From: Mycogone perniciosa
Lineage: Eukaryota > Ascomycota > Sordariomycetes > Hypocreales > Hypocreaceae
Reading direction: 5' to 3'
Length of the DNA: 64,000 bases
Assembly (NCBI GenBank): GCA_025331125.1
Contig: JAOALB010000075.1
Location: 62,001 to 126,000, forward strand
Positions 24,201 to 33,300 of the stretch are shown in pieces (position 1 is the stretch's first letter; every line of letters starts with the position of its first letter). The notes beneath the pieces are model-generated. The model saw nothing but the letters and a program-made list of their open reading frames with translations. It ran no database searches and had not been told where the DNA came from. The translations under genes were made by a program, and so were the position numbers.

Positions 24201-25370
24201 GGGGGTTCGATGGTTTATCTGCGGGGGAATTGCTCCATAGAAGGTTACAAGAGCAGCCTTGATGAAGCCAGCTATACCAGCAGCCCCTTCAAGATGACCG
24301 AAGTTTCCTTTCAGCGAGCCAATCCACAAGGGCTCGTCACTTTCCAACCGCGTTTGACCCAGCAGTGTCCCCAAGGCTTTTGCCTCGATAGGGTCCCCGA
24401 CCTTGGTTCCTGGGCCATGGGCTTCCACATAACGGATTTGCGCTGGATCAACCCCAGACTGCCTGTAGAGAGTCTGCAGAAGTTTGGTCTGAGCCGCTAA
24501 ACTTGGGACTGCGAAGCCTTCTGGGGTGTATCCATCCTGGTTTACCAGAGAGCCACGGACCATGGCGTAAATTCTGTCCCCATCGCTCAGTGCTCGGCTA
24601 AGAGGCTTCAAAAATACGACACCAACGCCTTCACTGCGAACATATCCGTTCGCGTCGGCATCAAAGGATTTGCAGGCTCCATCAGGTGAAAGAAAGCCAG
24701 CCTTGGACATCAAAATAGTACTTTCGGGGCGAAGCAAAGCATTAACACCGCCTGCAAGAGCGGCATCGCTTTCATGAGCCCAGATACTCTGACATGCCAG
24801 ATGTAACGCAACGAGACTACTAGAACAAGCAGTATCTAGGGTCAAGCTGGGGCCTTGAAGATTTAGTCGATGGGACACCCGATTTGCGATGGCGCAGTTC
24901 GAAACTCCGAGTGCGAGATGAGGGCCGACGTTATCGCGCTGGTCTGTCGCGGTCTGGATGTTCATGTGGTCTGACATGAAGCTTCCCATGAACACGCCTG
25001 TTCTGGACCCAGCGACTTGCTCTAGAGTGGTGCCAGAGTCTTCGATCGCATGAAAACTTGTCTCTAAAGCCATACGCTGTTGAGGGTCGATAATCGATGC
25101 TTCCGCAGGGTAATATCCAAAGAACTCAGCGTCAAAGGAGTACACATCGTCCACGAAACCGCCTTTACAGTTTCGAATAGCTCCGTACTTTCGAGAATCT
25201 TCATCATCGTAGAAAGCAGAGGCATCAAAACGGTTGGCTGGGACCTCAGATATTTTATTGACCCCATCGCGAAGAGTTTCCCAAAAGGCTTTCACGTTAC
25301 TAACACCTCCGGGGAAGCGACATCCTATGCCGACGACAGCAATAGGCTCGCGATTTAGAGCAAGTACCAT
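18219..25370 (-). CDS. Reducing type I polyketide synthase, KS-AT-DH-ER-KR-ACP-TE, intronless
   Basis: A single 2,383-residue open frame. Ketosynthase residues 8-436 with Cys182 (DTACSSS), His318 (VEAHGPGTKVGDP) and His359 (KGNFGHLEG). Acyltransferase about 538-850 with Ser630 in GHSIGE. Dehydratase about 900-1190 with His933 (DHVVDGAIVFP) and the Asp1106/His1110 pair (HPALLDACAH). A linker with no SAM-binding motif follows, so no C-methyltransferase. Enoylreductase about 1430-1745 with AAGGVG near 1569. Ketoreductase about 1765-1960 with TGGASGLG and Ser1899/Tyr1912/Asn1916. Carrier protein with Ser2075 (FDSL). Thioesterase 2158-2383 with Ser2229 (GHSLGG), Asp2335 or 2336 and His2362 (GNHWS). 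All catalytic residues look intact. Known family chemistry predicts a fully or variably reduced, unmethylated acyl chain; hydrolysis, cyclisation or transfer by the TE is inferred. Fused TEs are unusual on fungal reducing synthases. The start sits in a good CGCCATGG context. Confidence 0.95.
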   Translation of the reverse strand: MVLALNREPIAVVGIGCRFPGGVSNVKAFWETLRDGVNKISEVPANRFDASAFYDDEDSRKYGAIRNCKGGFVDDVYSFDAEFFGYYPAEASIIDPQQRMALETSFHAIEDSGTTLEQVAGSRTGVFMGSFMSDHMNIQTATDQRDNVGPHLALGVSNCAIANRVSHRLNLQGPSLTLDTACSSSLVALHLACQSIWAHESDAALAGGVNALLRPESTILMSKAGFLSPDGACKSFDADANGYVRSEGVGVVFLKPLSRALSDGDRIYAMVRGSLVNQDGYTPEGFAVPSLAAQTKLLQTLYRQSGVDPAQIRYVEAHGPGTKVGDPIEAKALGTLLGQTRLESDEPLWIGSLKGNFGHLEGAAGIAGFIKAALVTFYGAIPPQINHRTPNPSIDFHSLRLAVPLKMMDMTRNKGVLVGVNSFGAGGTNAHAILQAMPNTTVSAPSIHEPRVFLLSARSRPAMENVAKDLASHLRQHKLNLSDVAYTLNMRRSRHSQTSVIPARNIDELCSRLDMVGSGQTSKDILTLQKRPGASPKIAFVFSGQGGQWLGMGVSLAHQEVVFCDSLAAFDAIFTSRAGFSVLAEMSAHDDPSRLNTTVIVQPAIAAIQIALARTLMSYGIKPDAIAGHSIGEVAAAHIAGALTLEQAVDVIYFRSKIQSKARGSGSMLATALSSTEAQQLIDRRKLSGRIEIATLNGPKMTTLAGNTEDLEQLAGELQDAGSFARFVNVDVPYHSRFMDALETELVQVLSEVQSKSTDITLYSTVTTAVEPGTHLTGQYWFENVRKPVRYVETAERMLADGYNFFVELGPHPVLVSGTRAIAESAKLSAQILPAMARENDLEPISRIVGAAAALNIDADIQSFNGGGGCFVDLPLYAFQRHHCSFEHPEAQLRRLAKSRHPFLGGSTNLTSEGRAALRLRLSTGVSPFLSDHVVDGAIVFPMTGHIEAAYLGAREHMPHEKNVWLEDLRFEHPVVLASAEEFAPQILFEIKSAAKDYVIATRPPASQSDGAWQICSRGRINIVDQPPSAGLETMQSARDRIQAGAELHVDHFYQTIEQSGLRYGDAFRAIKNIWRLGNEIFSYAQLAPSYRREARHFRFHPALLDACAHTLIADIHHHGDCRFVYLPYHVDQVQLFNADGGVTAAFTHIRITSRDEVFIRCNASVYDEDGRVLALINGLTAKRLTSQAPMRLREHQVCFKPEASQLGLRRADVDFPNILAIDLQFQGFNWSSSVHKAFPRSSIHQVHADVLDVKWDTGKWGFNLDRRALIIIPALVLLSDDVLDLRQNAEIIFSTLLRVAGWIHEQQGSPTVIILTRGGSMTPVDSQCNPLSSSIEVAVRVMENELPQARIRIVDLGLSDAGEETTLLEEELRTIRLGRNDTSVAIRPEGRFFKEIVPVDINEEEKTTRSLPARGGNYRCERDLSNGSLDGIVIQEQPPVSLGPYDIAIEVHATGLNFKDVMNGLGLLSERATSGGLAGQTLGLEIAGRVVKMGENVQDLEIGSSVMAILGGGLAGLVVVDYRHVVSVPSSITMAEAASIPVVYMTAYYSLVYLGRLARGESVLIHAAAGGVGIAAIQIAQLFGARVFATAGSPERRAIVSKMGVEAVFDSRSPSFHGDVKKATGGLGVDLVLNSLIGPMLLQSVACLAPFGRFLEIGKADIYDNTQLGLERFGNNLSFSVVDLDRLAFQKPQLHCRMLSAVQTLFENGQLVPPPITKYPITQVSTALKALSRSSVIGKAVVEMPENVHLDAVLPRRLQLRDGRSYLITGGASGLGIQLARFLVSRGAKHLVLASRSGAKAAEDQAIIVDIRSRGAMVYIQHVDVSSTAAVNSLFAEGSGWPPIAGVIHCAGVTQSAFCHETTMESFRDVYGSKAVGAWNLHLATRDRHLDFFVMTSSVGGILGSVGSFSYAAANQFLDSLAHHRRSSGLPGLSLNLGLLGDYAGIISKTVNPDQTLAHLQLQGLSISHLPAICSLVERMILSNSTQRLALNIDFSRYLKSHPHLLNNGLFSGLGSEREGNHASESSHSMANLSGSEMVEMIADTLCNGLAKILGLEPSRISVAEKIDQYAFDSLTLTQLRGVILREFRETYSLMKLFQGPTLLQVAEELYDSLGKGPVDTQASADATDSQFNAVLTDGLSILSPWLIKGTGTGRRVICFHAMGGSASQFYPFLLNPPKGMDPIAVQLPGRENRADEPIPANLSEIVAAIMTELEHSVGPADVFWGHSLGGIIAFEAIRALRRQGKPLPRLMITTTIAPHLARWLQRREQLLQISAEDYSTEYLTAVSQNVEGVDFALSIVPMMRKDTPLLLEYEYTEEDALDVPITAVVARQDDLVFPEEVAGWAAHTKQFNLINMEGNHWSVQQNRELLWDVISDLMSMD

Positions 25371-28300
25371 GGCGTGTGAGTGTGATTTTAGGCACTTCGG
25401 GGCATATAGGTATCAGAACAACGTTGATGCAGTTGCGGACTGAGAAGAGCGGATTATCCAAGATTGCACGTACGTTGGAGGTGAAAAAAAAGCTTATGTG
25501 TCCCAACGGCGTATGTTTTATATAATGAGTTTTGAAAGTTATAAACAAGGAATATTACTGTCTAAGCTGTATAATATTACTATCGAATGTCATGATCCAA
25601 CTATATATATGGGGACTTTGATTCAGCTTGCGATCAAGTGGAGTTTGGTTACAGAGCTGAACTTCAAGCCAGTCTCCAGCCGCATCCTCTACAAAAGCCA
25701 ATAGCGTTAATAGTATTTCTAATCCAATGTTTCACGATGAAGAGGATATAAAATATATCACCACTCCCTCCCGCTTAGCTATTATCCTTCCGAAAAGATA
25801 CTCTCTTATAGGGACAGATTATGACTGAAAGAACGAGCTCTGTATGCGCCAGCATTAACTATTCCTAGAAAAATAACGGAAACTTGGGCAAACGAGGGGA
25901 CAAGGTGCTCTCTGCCGTGCGATCCAATCAGTCCGCTGTCGCTTGGGTCGACAGACATTTTCATGAGACAGACGGGAACTCGCGTTCTTCCCCCGTCAGC
26001 TCTCCCCATAAATGGTCAGCTGCGCCACGTAAAGGACTTCCTTGCGTTTTGCCTATGGATACTCTACGGAGTAACATCTCACAGAATGTACTGTATGTCT
26101 TAGAAATGTACTTTGTATTCGTGGCTAGGCTTTTTTGCTTTGTCTCTCTAATAATATGTACTTAGCCTAAAAAAGGGGGTTTAGTGTTGAGCCCTATAGA
26201 GGACTTGATGATCGTGACGTCGTTCTATACCTCCTATTTGTTGAGCGTCACAGCGGAACACACACGTCCGGGAGAAGGCAGAGAGACCGTGTTGAGTGAG
26301 TTGAGCTCTCAAAGAGCTAGATGCCAAGATGCGGTCTATATAGGAGGGGCATAGGCTGGATCCATGCATGACCAGACACGTGACCATATGTTTAATGCCG
26401 CCCCTCAGCCAAGCCCGACAGGATCAAATATCCTAACAGTAAAGAAATAGGGATAATTATAGGACAGGTATGTTATTACTATACTCGCCAAGGTAGGGTC
26501 CACGATAATAATGCACTGATGCGAATAGGTCCTGGATGGTCTTGCATATCTCGAAAATAATGGATTTGCTTATAGCTCACTAAGCTGCAATAACGTCTTC
26601 CTTAACGAGGCAGGCGATATGAAGATTAGTGTGTGCTGGTATTTTTATTATTGACATTACTATTTTTATTCAAGGCTGTATATTATGCCTTGCGACCCTG
26701 CAGCCGAACTGACCAGTAGCCAAAGCAAGCCCTATACTGCAATACATTAATGCCTTATCAGAGACTAGAATTAAAGATGTAGTAAAGGTTGGCAATATTA
26801 CTATAAAGCTAATGCTTACCTGTCTTATGTCGTCATTAATGGCGGCCGATCTTTTATTTACGGGCATCTAATAAAGAACTCAGATAGCTAAAAGAAATAC
26901 TGTGTGATTTTGTCTGGAGAGCTGGGCTTACAGTACTGAGAATTATTACTATAGCCGCTGCTCTACAGCTGTTGCGCGTTAACATTTCCGCACTGCAGAT
27001 TAGTGTGAGGCTGTCGAGGGTTCAACGACACAGTTGAGATATCATCACATTCTCATTTCATATCGCTTCATTCACCTGCGCTACCAGTAAACCCTATATT
27101 ATTATGCACAATCCGGAAATATGTTAATCTAGGTAGTGAAAAAAGATAGAGGATATCCGTGCATGTATTCTATGAGAATATCCTATATAGGTACTGTATG
27201 TACCTTCTCATAGTTGAAGCTCCTGCAAAGGCCCTTAGCTTAGGATCTTTTGATAAAGAAAATAGTATTGGTGGCACTGCTAATATCTGCCGTGGTGATA
27301 GACCATTGAACTATGTTGCATCCAAAAACATCATGGAATGCCATTTGTCTCCGGGGCCTGGAGTTGAATTCGGCCTGTTACACATATTTAGTGTCTCCCA
27401 TGTCAATGGCTCTCTACCTTTTACTCCGGTCGATGCGCAACCCAAACTAGGTATGTATACAGTACACACCCAGCTACATTTATAAAGTCTATGGGTCTTT
27501 CAGCATCCAGAAATACACATTGCACTTAACCGTCTCGCTCCGTGCTCATTCACCAGTGTTCACAGTATGACCAATATGATGTAACACATGCACTCCTCTT
27601 CTTTGCTGCAGTGACTAATTGCGTGCAGGGATGATGATGTGCCTAATGAGATAGCTCAGATGCATTGAACCAGCTGTAAGTGGACGTGTTCTCTCGTATT
27701 GATGATCCTTTACAAACAATTGCAGCCGTAACTTACGCGTAGTCCGTGGAGGAGTCATTATGTAAAAAGAGATACGGAATAAGCATATTATCAATTTTAC
27801 AAATCAGGAAACCTGGGATGTTCCGGCTTATTTTAACTTGCTTAGTTCGCCTTCGATTCGATCCGTCTCCCTCGAGTACTTCGTAGCGTGGTTTTCGTTT
27901 GCACAGAGTTCCTTTTAGGTGATTGCTTCCCAAACGGGACAATAAATATGAATATACGGAGTATATAACTATAGTGTATGTTATTTCAGCACGTCGTCTT
28001 GAATGTTGGTGCTCTAATCCGAGGTGCTTCATATTTTCAACCAGACCGCCCACGATAACAACACCCTTCTGACAGTGTCTTTCAGCTATATCAAAGACAG
28101 CACAAAATAACCTGCAAGATCACCCATCTGAGAATTAATTCCTGTATTTCCGATACTAAGGGAACATGGGAGACTGTCATCACTCCGGCCCACGGAATCC
28201 GAGCACGGAGCTACCCTATACCAAAAAAAAGTCTATTATATTGCATGCATCAAGCCAAACACACAAACACCGAATGAGAATCCGCTCCGACTGATCAGAT

Positions 28301-28518
28301 GGTTGAAATAAAGGCTGTGACAGCGTCGTATCTGTTGTAGCGTGAGTGACGCCAGGTTTCCTAAACAAGGAATCACCCGGCGATTAATCACTTTTCGGCC
28401 ACACGTGGCGGCGGCTGACGACGTCATTGTCCTTCAACACCTCTAGTCTCGAGACTGATCCTTGAATCCTATCTCAATCCTTCTACATACACCCCATATC
28501 AACAACATACCTTTCACA
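25371..28518. other. AT-rich gene-poor region upstream of the PKS and the esterase
   Basis: About 3.1 kb between two divergent genes (polyketide synthase on minus, esterase on plus). Composition is visibly AT-richer than the flanks between about 26400 and 28100. There are isolated palindrome copies (TACGGAGTA near 26069, ATACGGAGTAT near 27955) but no terminal repeats, no transposase-like frame and no conserved protein that I can see. It must contain both promoters. Degraded transposon sequence is possible but not shown. Confidence 0.5.
25516..25524 (-). promoter_or_regulatory. Possible TATA box of the PKS gene
   Basis: Reading on the minus strand, TATATAAAA lies about 150 bases upstream of the polyketide synthase ATG. 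Position and sequence fit a fungal TATA element, but the surroundings are AT-rich, so chance occurrence is possible. Confidence 0.35.
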
Positions 28519-30075
28519 ATGTCACATCCCAACAGTCAAGACATTGAATTGGATCTGGATGAACACAGCTCCCTCCCTGACTCACCCTTAATCGCCCCGA
28601 CACAAGTACAGCCAAAGTGGTTCCGGAACCCCCGGCGTCAGCGGTGGCAACGCGTAACAGCCTGGCTCGCAAATGCTCTTCGTCCCCGGAGGAGCTGGAA
28701 ATACATCCTCTGCCTCGCTGTCGCGTTGTATGCCATAGTATGTCTCGCTCGAGGCCGACCTCTCCTGGCGTCGCCGTTGCCAGGGTATACAGGCCGCTAC
28801 GATGTGGGCGCCATAGATCTCGAGATTCCTCTGGAGAAGCCTCGTGTTATATCAGATGCAGTGTTTGGAGGAACCGGCGAACCAGCGTTTAAACACCAGA
28901 CTACCCTGTTTACTGTGTACTACCCCGTAGCTAAGGGGACCAAGGAGACCAAGGCGAGGCATCCGTGGCTCGCACGACCGATTAGTTTGACAGCTGAAGG
29001 ATATGCCAAGTACGCTCACATCAACAACTTCATCGCCCGGTCCATATTCACCTTTGCCCTGTGGGCTGTCGCGGGGAGCATCCAGATACCTGCCAAGGTA
29101 GACGCCCCCTTACTAGAGACCAAGACTGAGCAACGCTTCCCCGTCATGGTCTTCTCCCACGGAGACGCCAGCTCCAGAACGGACTACACAAACTACCTCG
29201 GCGAGCTTGCCAGCCGGGGGTACATCATCGCTGCCATCGAGCATCGCGATGGCAGTTGCCCCGGCTCCCTCATGAAGATCAAAGGAGAACAAGACAAGAC
29301 CATCGTTCACTTCAGCGAAAGCGAGCTTCGCTCTGATCCACGCATGGACACCGCCACCTACAAGAAGGAACAGCTCGCATTCCGTGACGCTGAGATCCTC
29401 GAGACAATCAAGATCCTCCGCGCCATCAACGACGGCAAAGGCGCCGACATCTTCTCCCTAAACTCCCGCAGCGAAGGCTCATCCCTACACGCCTGGGCAA
29501 ACCGCCTCGCCCTCAACAAACTCGTCATCGCAGGCCACTCCTTCGGCGCAACCGGCGCTCTCCAAGCCCTCAAATCCGCCCCGGCCATCGGGGGCATCAT
29601 CCTCGACCCGGGAAAATCCAGCGGCCCCCTCAACGCCGACATCTCGGCCCCCCTGCTCCTCGTCCACTCCACTTCCTGGTCCCAAGCCCACACCATCTTC
29701 TACGGCCGCCCACACTTCGACACTGTAAAAGACATCGCCCTCACCGTCCTCAACCGCACCCACGCCTCCTGGTTCCTCACCAGCCTTGGGACATCCCACC
29801 CCAGTGTCTCCGACGCACCCCTCATCGAGCCCCTGCTCCTAAGCTGGACAACCGGCGCATCATCGAACACGAAAGAGGCCCTGAAGGAGTACGTCCGCAT
29901 CTCAGCTGACTTTTGGGATTTCTTGCTCAAGGGGCAGATGAACAGCGTGCTGGCAGAAGCCGTGACGCATGAGGAGTATGGGAAGTGGGTGAGTGGGGAG
30001 AGGAAGAATGAGTTTCCGAAGGATTTAGCAAAGTACTGGGAGGTTCACGTGAGTCCTGCATCGGGGAAGCAATAG
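28519..30075 (+). CDS. Platelet-activating-factor acetylhydrolase-like esterase, membrane-anchored
   Basis: Alpha/beta-hydrolase of the PAF-AH II/plasma PAF-AH family, 518 residues from the ATG at 28519 (context CACAATGTC); an ATG 57 bases upstream is in frame but less likely. A Pro/Ser-rich cytoplasmic-type head precedes one transmembrane segment (YILCLAVALYAIVCLARG, about 60-78), suggesting a type II membrane protein. The core holds VMVFSHGDASSRTDYTNYLGE (oxyanion region), the nucleophile Ser341 in AGHSFGATG, and GTSHPSVSD near residue 430, matching the family His element. Family members hydrolyse short or oxidised acyl chains from phospholipids; the substrate here is unknown. No intron. 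The gene is divergent from the polyketide synthase 3.1 kb away, which may be coincidence. Confidence 0.88.
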   Translation: MSHPNSQDIELDLDEHSSLPDSPLIAPTQVQPKWFRNPRRQRWQRVTAWLANALRPRRSWKYILCLAVALYAIVCLARGRPLLASPLPGYTGRYDVGAIDLEIPLEKPRVISDAVFGGTGEPAFKHQTTLFTVYYPVAKGTKETKARHPWLARPISLTAEGYAKYAHINNFIARSIFTFALWAVAGSIQIPAKVDAPLLETKTEQRFPVMVFSHGDASSRTDYTNYLGELASRGYIIAAIEHRDGSCPGSLMKIKGEQDKTIVHFSESELRSDPRMDTATYKKEQLAFRDAEILETIKILRAINDGKGADIFSLNSRSEGSSLHAWANRLALNKLVIAGHSFGATGALQALKSAPAIGGIILDPGKSSGPLNADISAPLLLVHSTSWSQAHTIFYGRPHFDTVKDIALTVLNRTHASWFLTSLGTSHPSVSDAPLIEPLLLSWTTGASSNTKEALKEYVRISADFWDFLLKGQMNSVLAEAVTHEEYGKWVSGERKNEFPKDLAKYWEVHVSPASGKQ

Positions 30076-30392
30076 AAGATTATTGAGAATAAATAGCCCT
30101 TGTAAGATTAATGTATGATTTCTCAGACGCAGCTGGTTTGAATGAGATATTGTTATGACCTTACCGAACAATGCTTAGATGGCAATCTGTTGAGCACAGG
30201 AACCAAAGGCACGGAAACACATCGTGAATTCTAGGGAAGACCTTCTTTCTATTCTTGCTTGAGCTGTACTTTGGACCGTCTATCGTACCAAAAGTAGTCA
30301 CAGAGGGCTCTGAGAAAATACAGCCCTAGACTCGTACCTCTCTGCCCTGCCTAGTAACTAAGAGTAAATAATGTATACACATAGGCGTTTCG
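30076..30392. other. Short convergent intergenic region
   Basis: About 320 bases between the stop codons of the esterase (plus) and the Ser-rich protein (minus). AATAAA-like sequence (GAATAAAT) occurs about 20 bases after the esterase stop. Nothing else is recognised. Confidence 0.6.
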
Positions 30393-33300
30393 TTAAATGA
30401 AGACAGCGGACAAACTGTCACTGCTTTGCCTTGTCCCGTTTCCATCGACTCTCTTCCGCCGGCTGCTCAGGAACAGATCCACCATCCTCTTACTTCCTAA
30501 TACCTGCGGGTCGAGCTCTCGCCGTTCCATGCTATTGATGATCCTCCCCGTTTCGGATCTTGGGGTACAGGGAAATTGAGATGGTTGTGCTACCAATCCT
30601 CGTTTCCCTGGAGAATCCGTTTTGGCTGCTCCAAATTGTCTTTCAACTGCGCTGGTCAAACCAGGGCTGGACTTGGCGGATCCGGCGTCACCTGCTATGA
30701 GGCGCGTGCGTGATTGTCGTTTGAGAAGGATCTGATCTCGAACAGGAGGACTTGACTTGGCAATTATTGTATTCATAGACCGCATCCTAGGTATCCCGGC
30801 AGCATAACGTGACTTGGGCTCGCTTGAAACGGTCCTATTGACATTGGAGAGAGATGGGACCGTGCGAAGGCTGCTCTTCGATGGCATAAGAGGAGTTTCT
30901 TTGGAGCACGATTCCCGGGAACGGCCTCCTGTGGTCGGAGGGGAATTCTCATTGGCAACTGAGGTTCGACGCCGCCACAGACTTGCAGATTGTTGAGACC
31001 TTGACGTTGCTGAAGTGGATTGGGGGGTCTCAGGTTTTGAAGCAAACTTCAAGGGCATGACAGTAGTCGAGATTTCGGGCTTCAAGTCCTCTCCCTTTAT
31101 TGTATCCCCTTCAGGTTCAATCTCGGTATCCTCTCTCACGTGCCCAAGAGGCTGGAGTACATGTGAAGGATCTTCTGGAAAGCCAGCCTTGAGGGCCGTC
31201 GAAGGTGCTTCCAGCTTGGATACGTTGGCACTGAGCCACATCTTCCATTCAACCGAGCTCGCCGAGGAAATGTCTCGCTTGTGATTGCTTGAAGCTTTTG
31301 GTTTGTACACTGGAGAATTCACAAAGATTGTGGCGTCTCCATGGTTAAGAGCTGATGGGTTTGATGTATCATCATTTCTGTTCACACTGAGCTTCTTGTC
31401 ATCACTATTACATGAATAGATGCTCTCTGCATAAGTCACTCGAACATCTTTCTCAGAATCAGATGTGCTGGGGTGGCGTGCGGGAAGGCTCAGAGCAGAC
31501 AGGGAGCCAAGGTATCTGGCACTAGGAATTGGAGCTTGATCAGTTGCTTGCGCTGCCCCCATGCTTTCGCGCAACGCGCGACGATACGGACTTGCTGTGC
31601 GAAAGAGATGACACGTTGGACTTGCAAAGAAGACTGAGCTTCTGCTGGACAAAGGCCTTGGAGGCTCAATATTTGCGCGCGAATTCATGACACTCTTGTC
31701 TGAACACAGCCCGCGTCCATTGCCAACCGCTGGTTTGGGATAGATCGTGTTCATGGCAGCTCCTATTGTGGAACCAGAAACCTTTCGGCCCCTTATGACA
31801 CTTTCAGGGGATGCGGAGGGGCCTCGTGATGGCGATGGCCCTCTTTTATGGTCCTGGAAGACATCATCATCATCATCCTGAACGCAGCGGATTGTATATG
31901 AGGAGCCCTCCCGCGACAGAAGTTGGCCTCTGTTTCCATGCTGCTTGGACTCCTCTAATCTTTTCATGAGCGCAGAATACACCCGTTCGCTGTCGATAAT
32001 TGGTCCACGGGGCGGTGGTATCCCACCCAGTGAAGGGGTTTCGTGGTGGTTCGCGGGACCACGTAACCCATTTTCTTTGATGACGGGTAATCGTTGGTGA
32101 TCCCAATCCCCCTGTGTTGTCGGGCCTGTGACCGTTTCGGTGGTCGAATTGGTCCAGCTAGTAACGCGTGATTTGTCGTCCATTGGTTGATTATCCTCTC
32201 CTTTGACACTCTCCACGCTACCTTTCCGAGATCTTAATTGCTGATTTGAGGGGACGGCATGAAAAAGGGGCATATGCGATGGGACTCGATACATGGATGC
32301 TTCTTGCAGCCTATGAGGCGACTGTTGTATACGATAGCAGCTGTCACCGTCTGAGTCATGAACAAGATCCTGATCTTGGGTCTGCTCTGCAGAGTAGTCG
32401 GCACTCTTGGGTCGGCTGAAGAGCCCCTTGATCCTGCTCTTCAGAGACTTTGAGACTTTGCGAGCCGTGGTGCGCAACCCCGGCTGCTTCGAAACTGAAA
32501 TCGTACCACCAGAGAAAGCTGCGGACAGAGCAGTACTGTTGTTGCTACTGTTGCGTAGGGACTTGGGAAAGCTCGTCGAGCTTGGGTTTCGCTTGTGTTT
32601 CGATCGAAAGAACGTTGATGGCTGGGATTTGAGTCGATTCGAAGGCTCTGACTGCTCACGAAACCTCTGATGTGCGAGTTGAATGGCCAAGTCATTTTCT
32701 GCGTGGCTGTTGACCCGATAAGTCGACCTCTCACGGTGGCTTCTGAGGAAGCTCATGGATTTTGGGGCTCGAAGCGTCGGCATACCTGGGTCCCTGATTG
32801 GGTCGTTCTCCTTCTTTGTCGACGATGGGTGATGAGGGGTGGCCAACCACTCCTTTAGTCTGTCGACTGAGCTGCCGTTATTGAAAGAATAGCTTGGTGG
32901 CTGCGTTGTCGAGGGGGTATACATGGATCTAGATTTGCGCAGTTTTCGGTAGGAGGATGGCATGGATGCGACATTATCCTCAGGTACATACGACTCACTC
33001 CGGAACTGTCGAGCATCTGCGTAGTTCCTGGATAAGGGGCGCTTCTCACGTCTCTTGTCACGAGTGATATCTGCCCCAGGGCGTTGACCCTCATGCCCAA
33101 AATCATTCAGTACTACACTTCCTCTTGTACGTCCTGCGCTGGCCATGCTTGCTCGGGCAGCCGGGTCTCTCCTGGGTCGAGCATTGGGGCCAACAAATCT
33201 CACACTCTGCTGTCGACGAATCCCTCGATTGCTGGTGGTATTGCCATGGCGACTTATAGCACTGATGTAACTGAGAACGTCTGGACCATTTGTGAAGCTG

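Noticed and set aside
25400..28400. The AT-rich block as a transposon hit by repeat-induced point mutation
   Set aside because: No terminal repeats, target-site duplication or transposase or reverse-transcriptase remnant was visible; the composition alone is not enough.
28462..28518. An upstream in-frame ATG as the esterase start
   Set aside because: The extra 19 residues (Ile/His/Asn-rich) look like translated leader, and the ATG at 28519 has better context.
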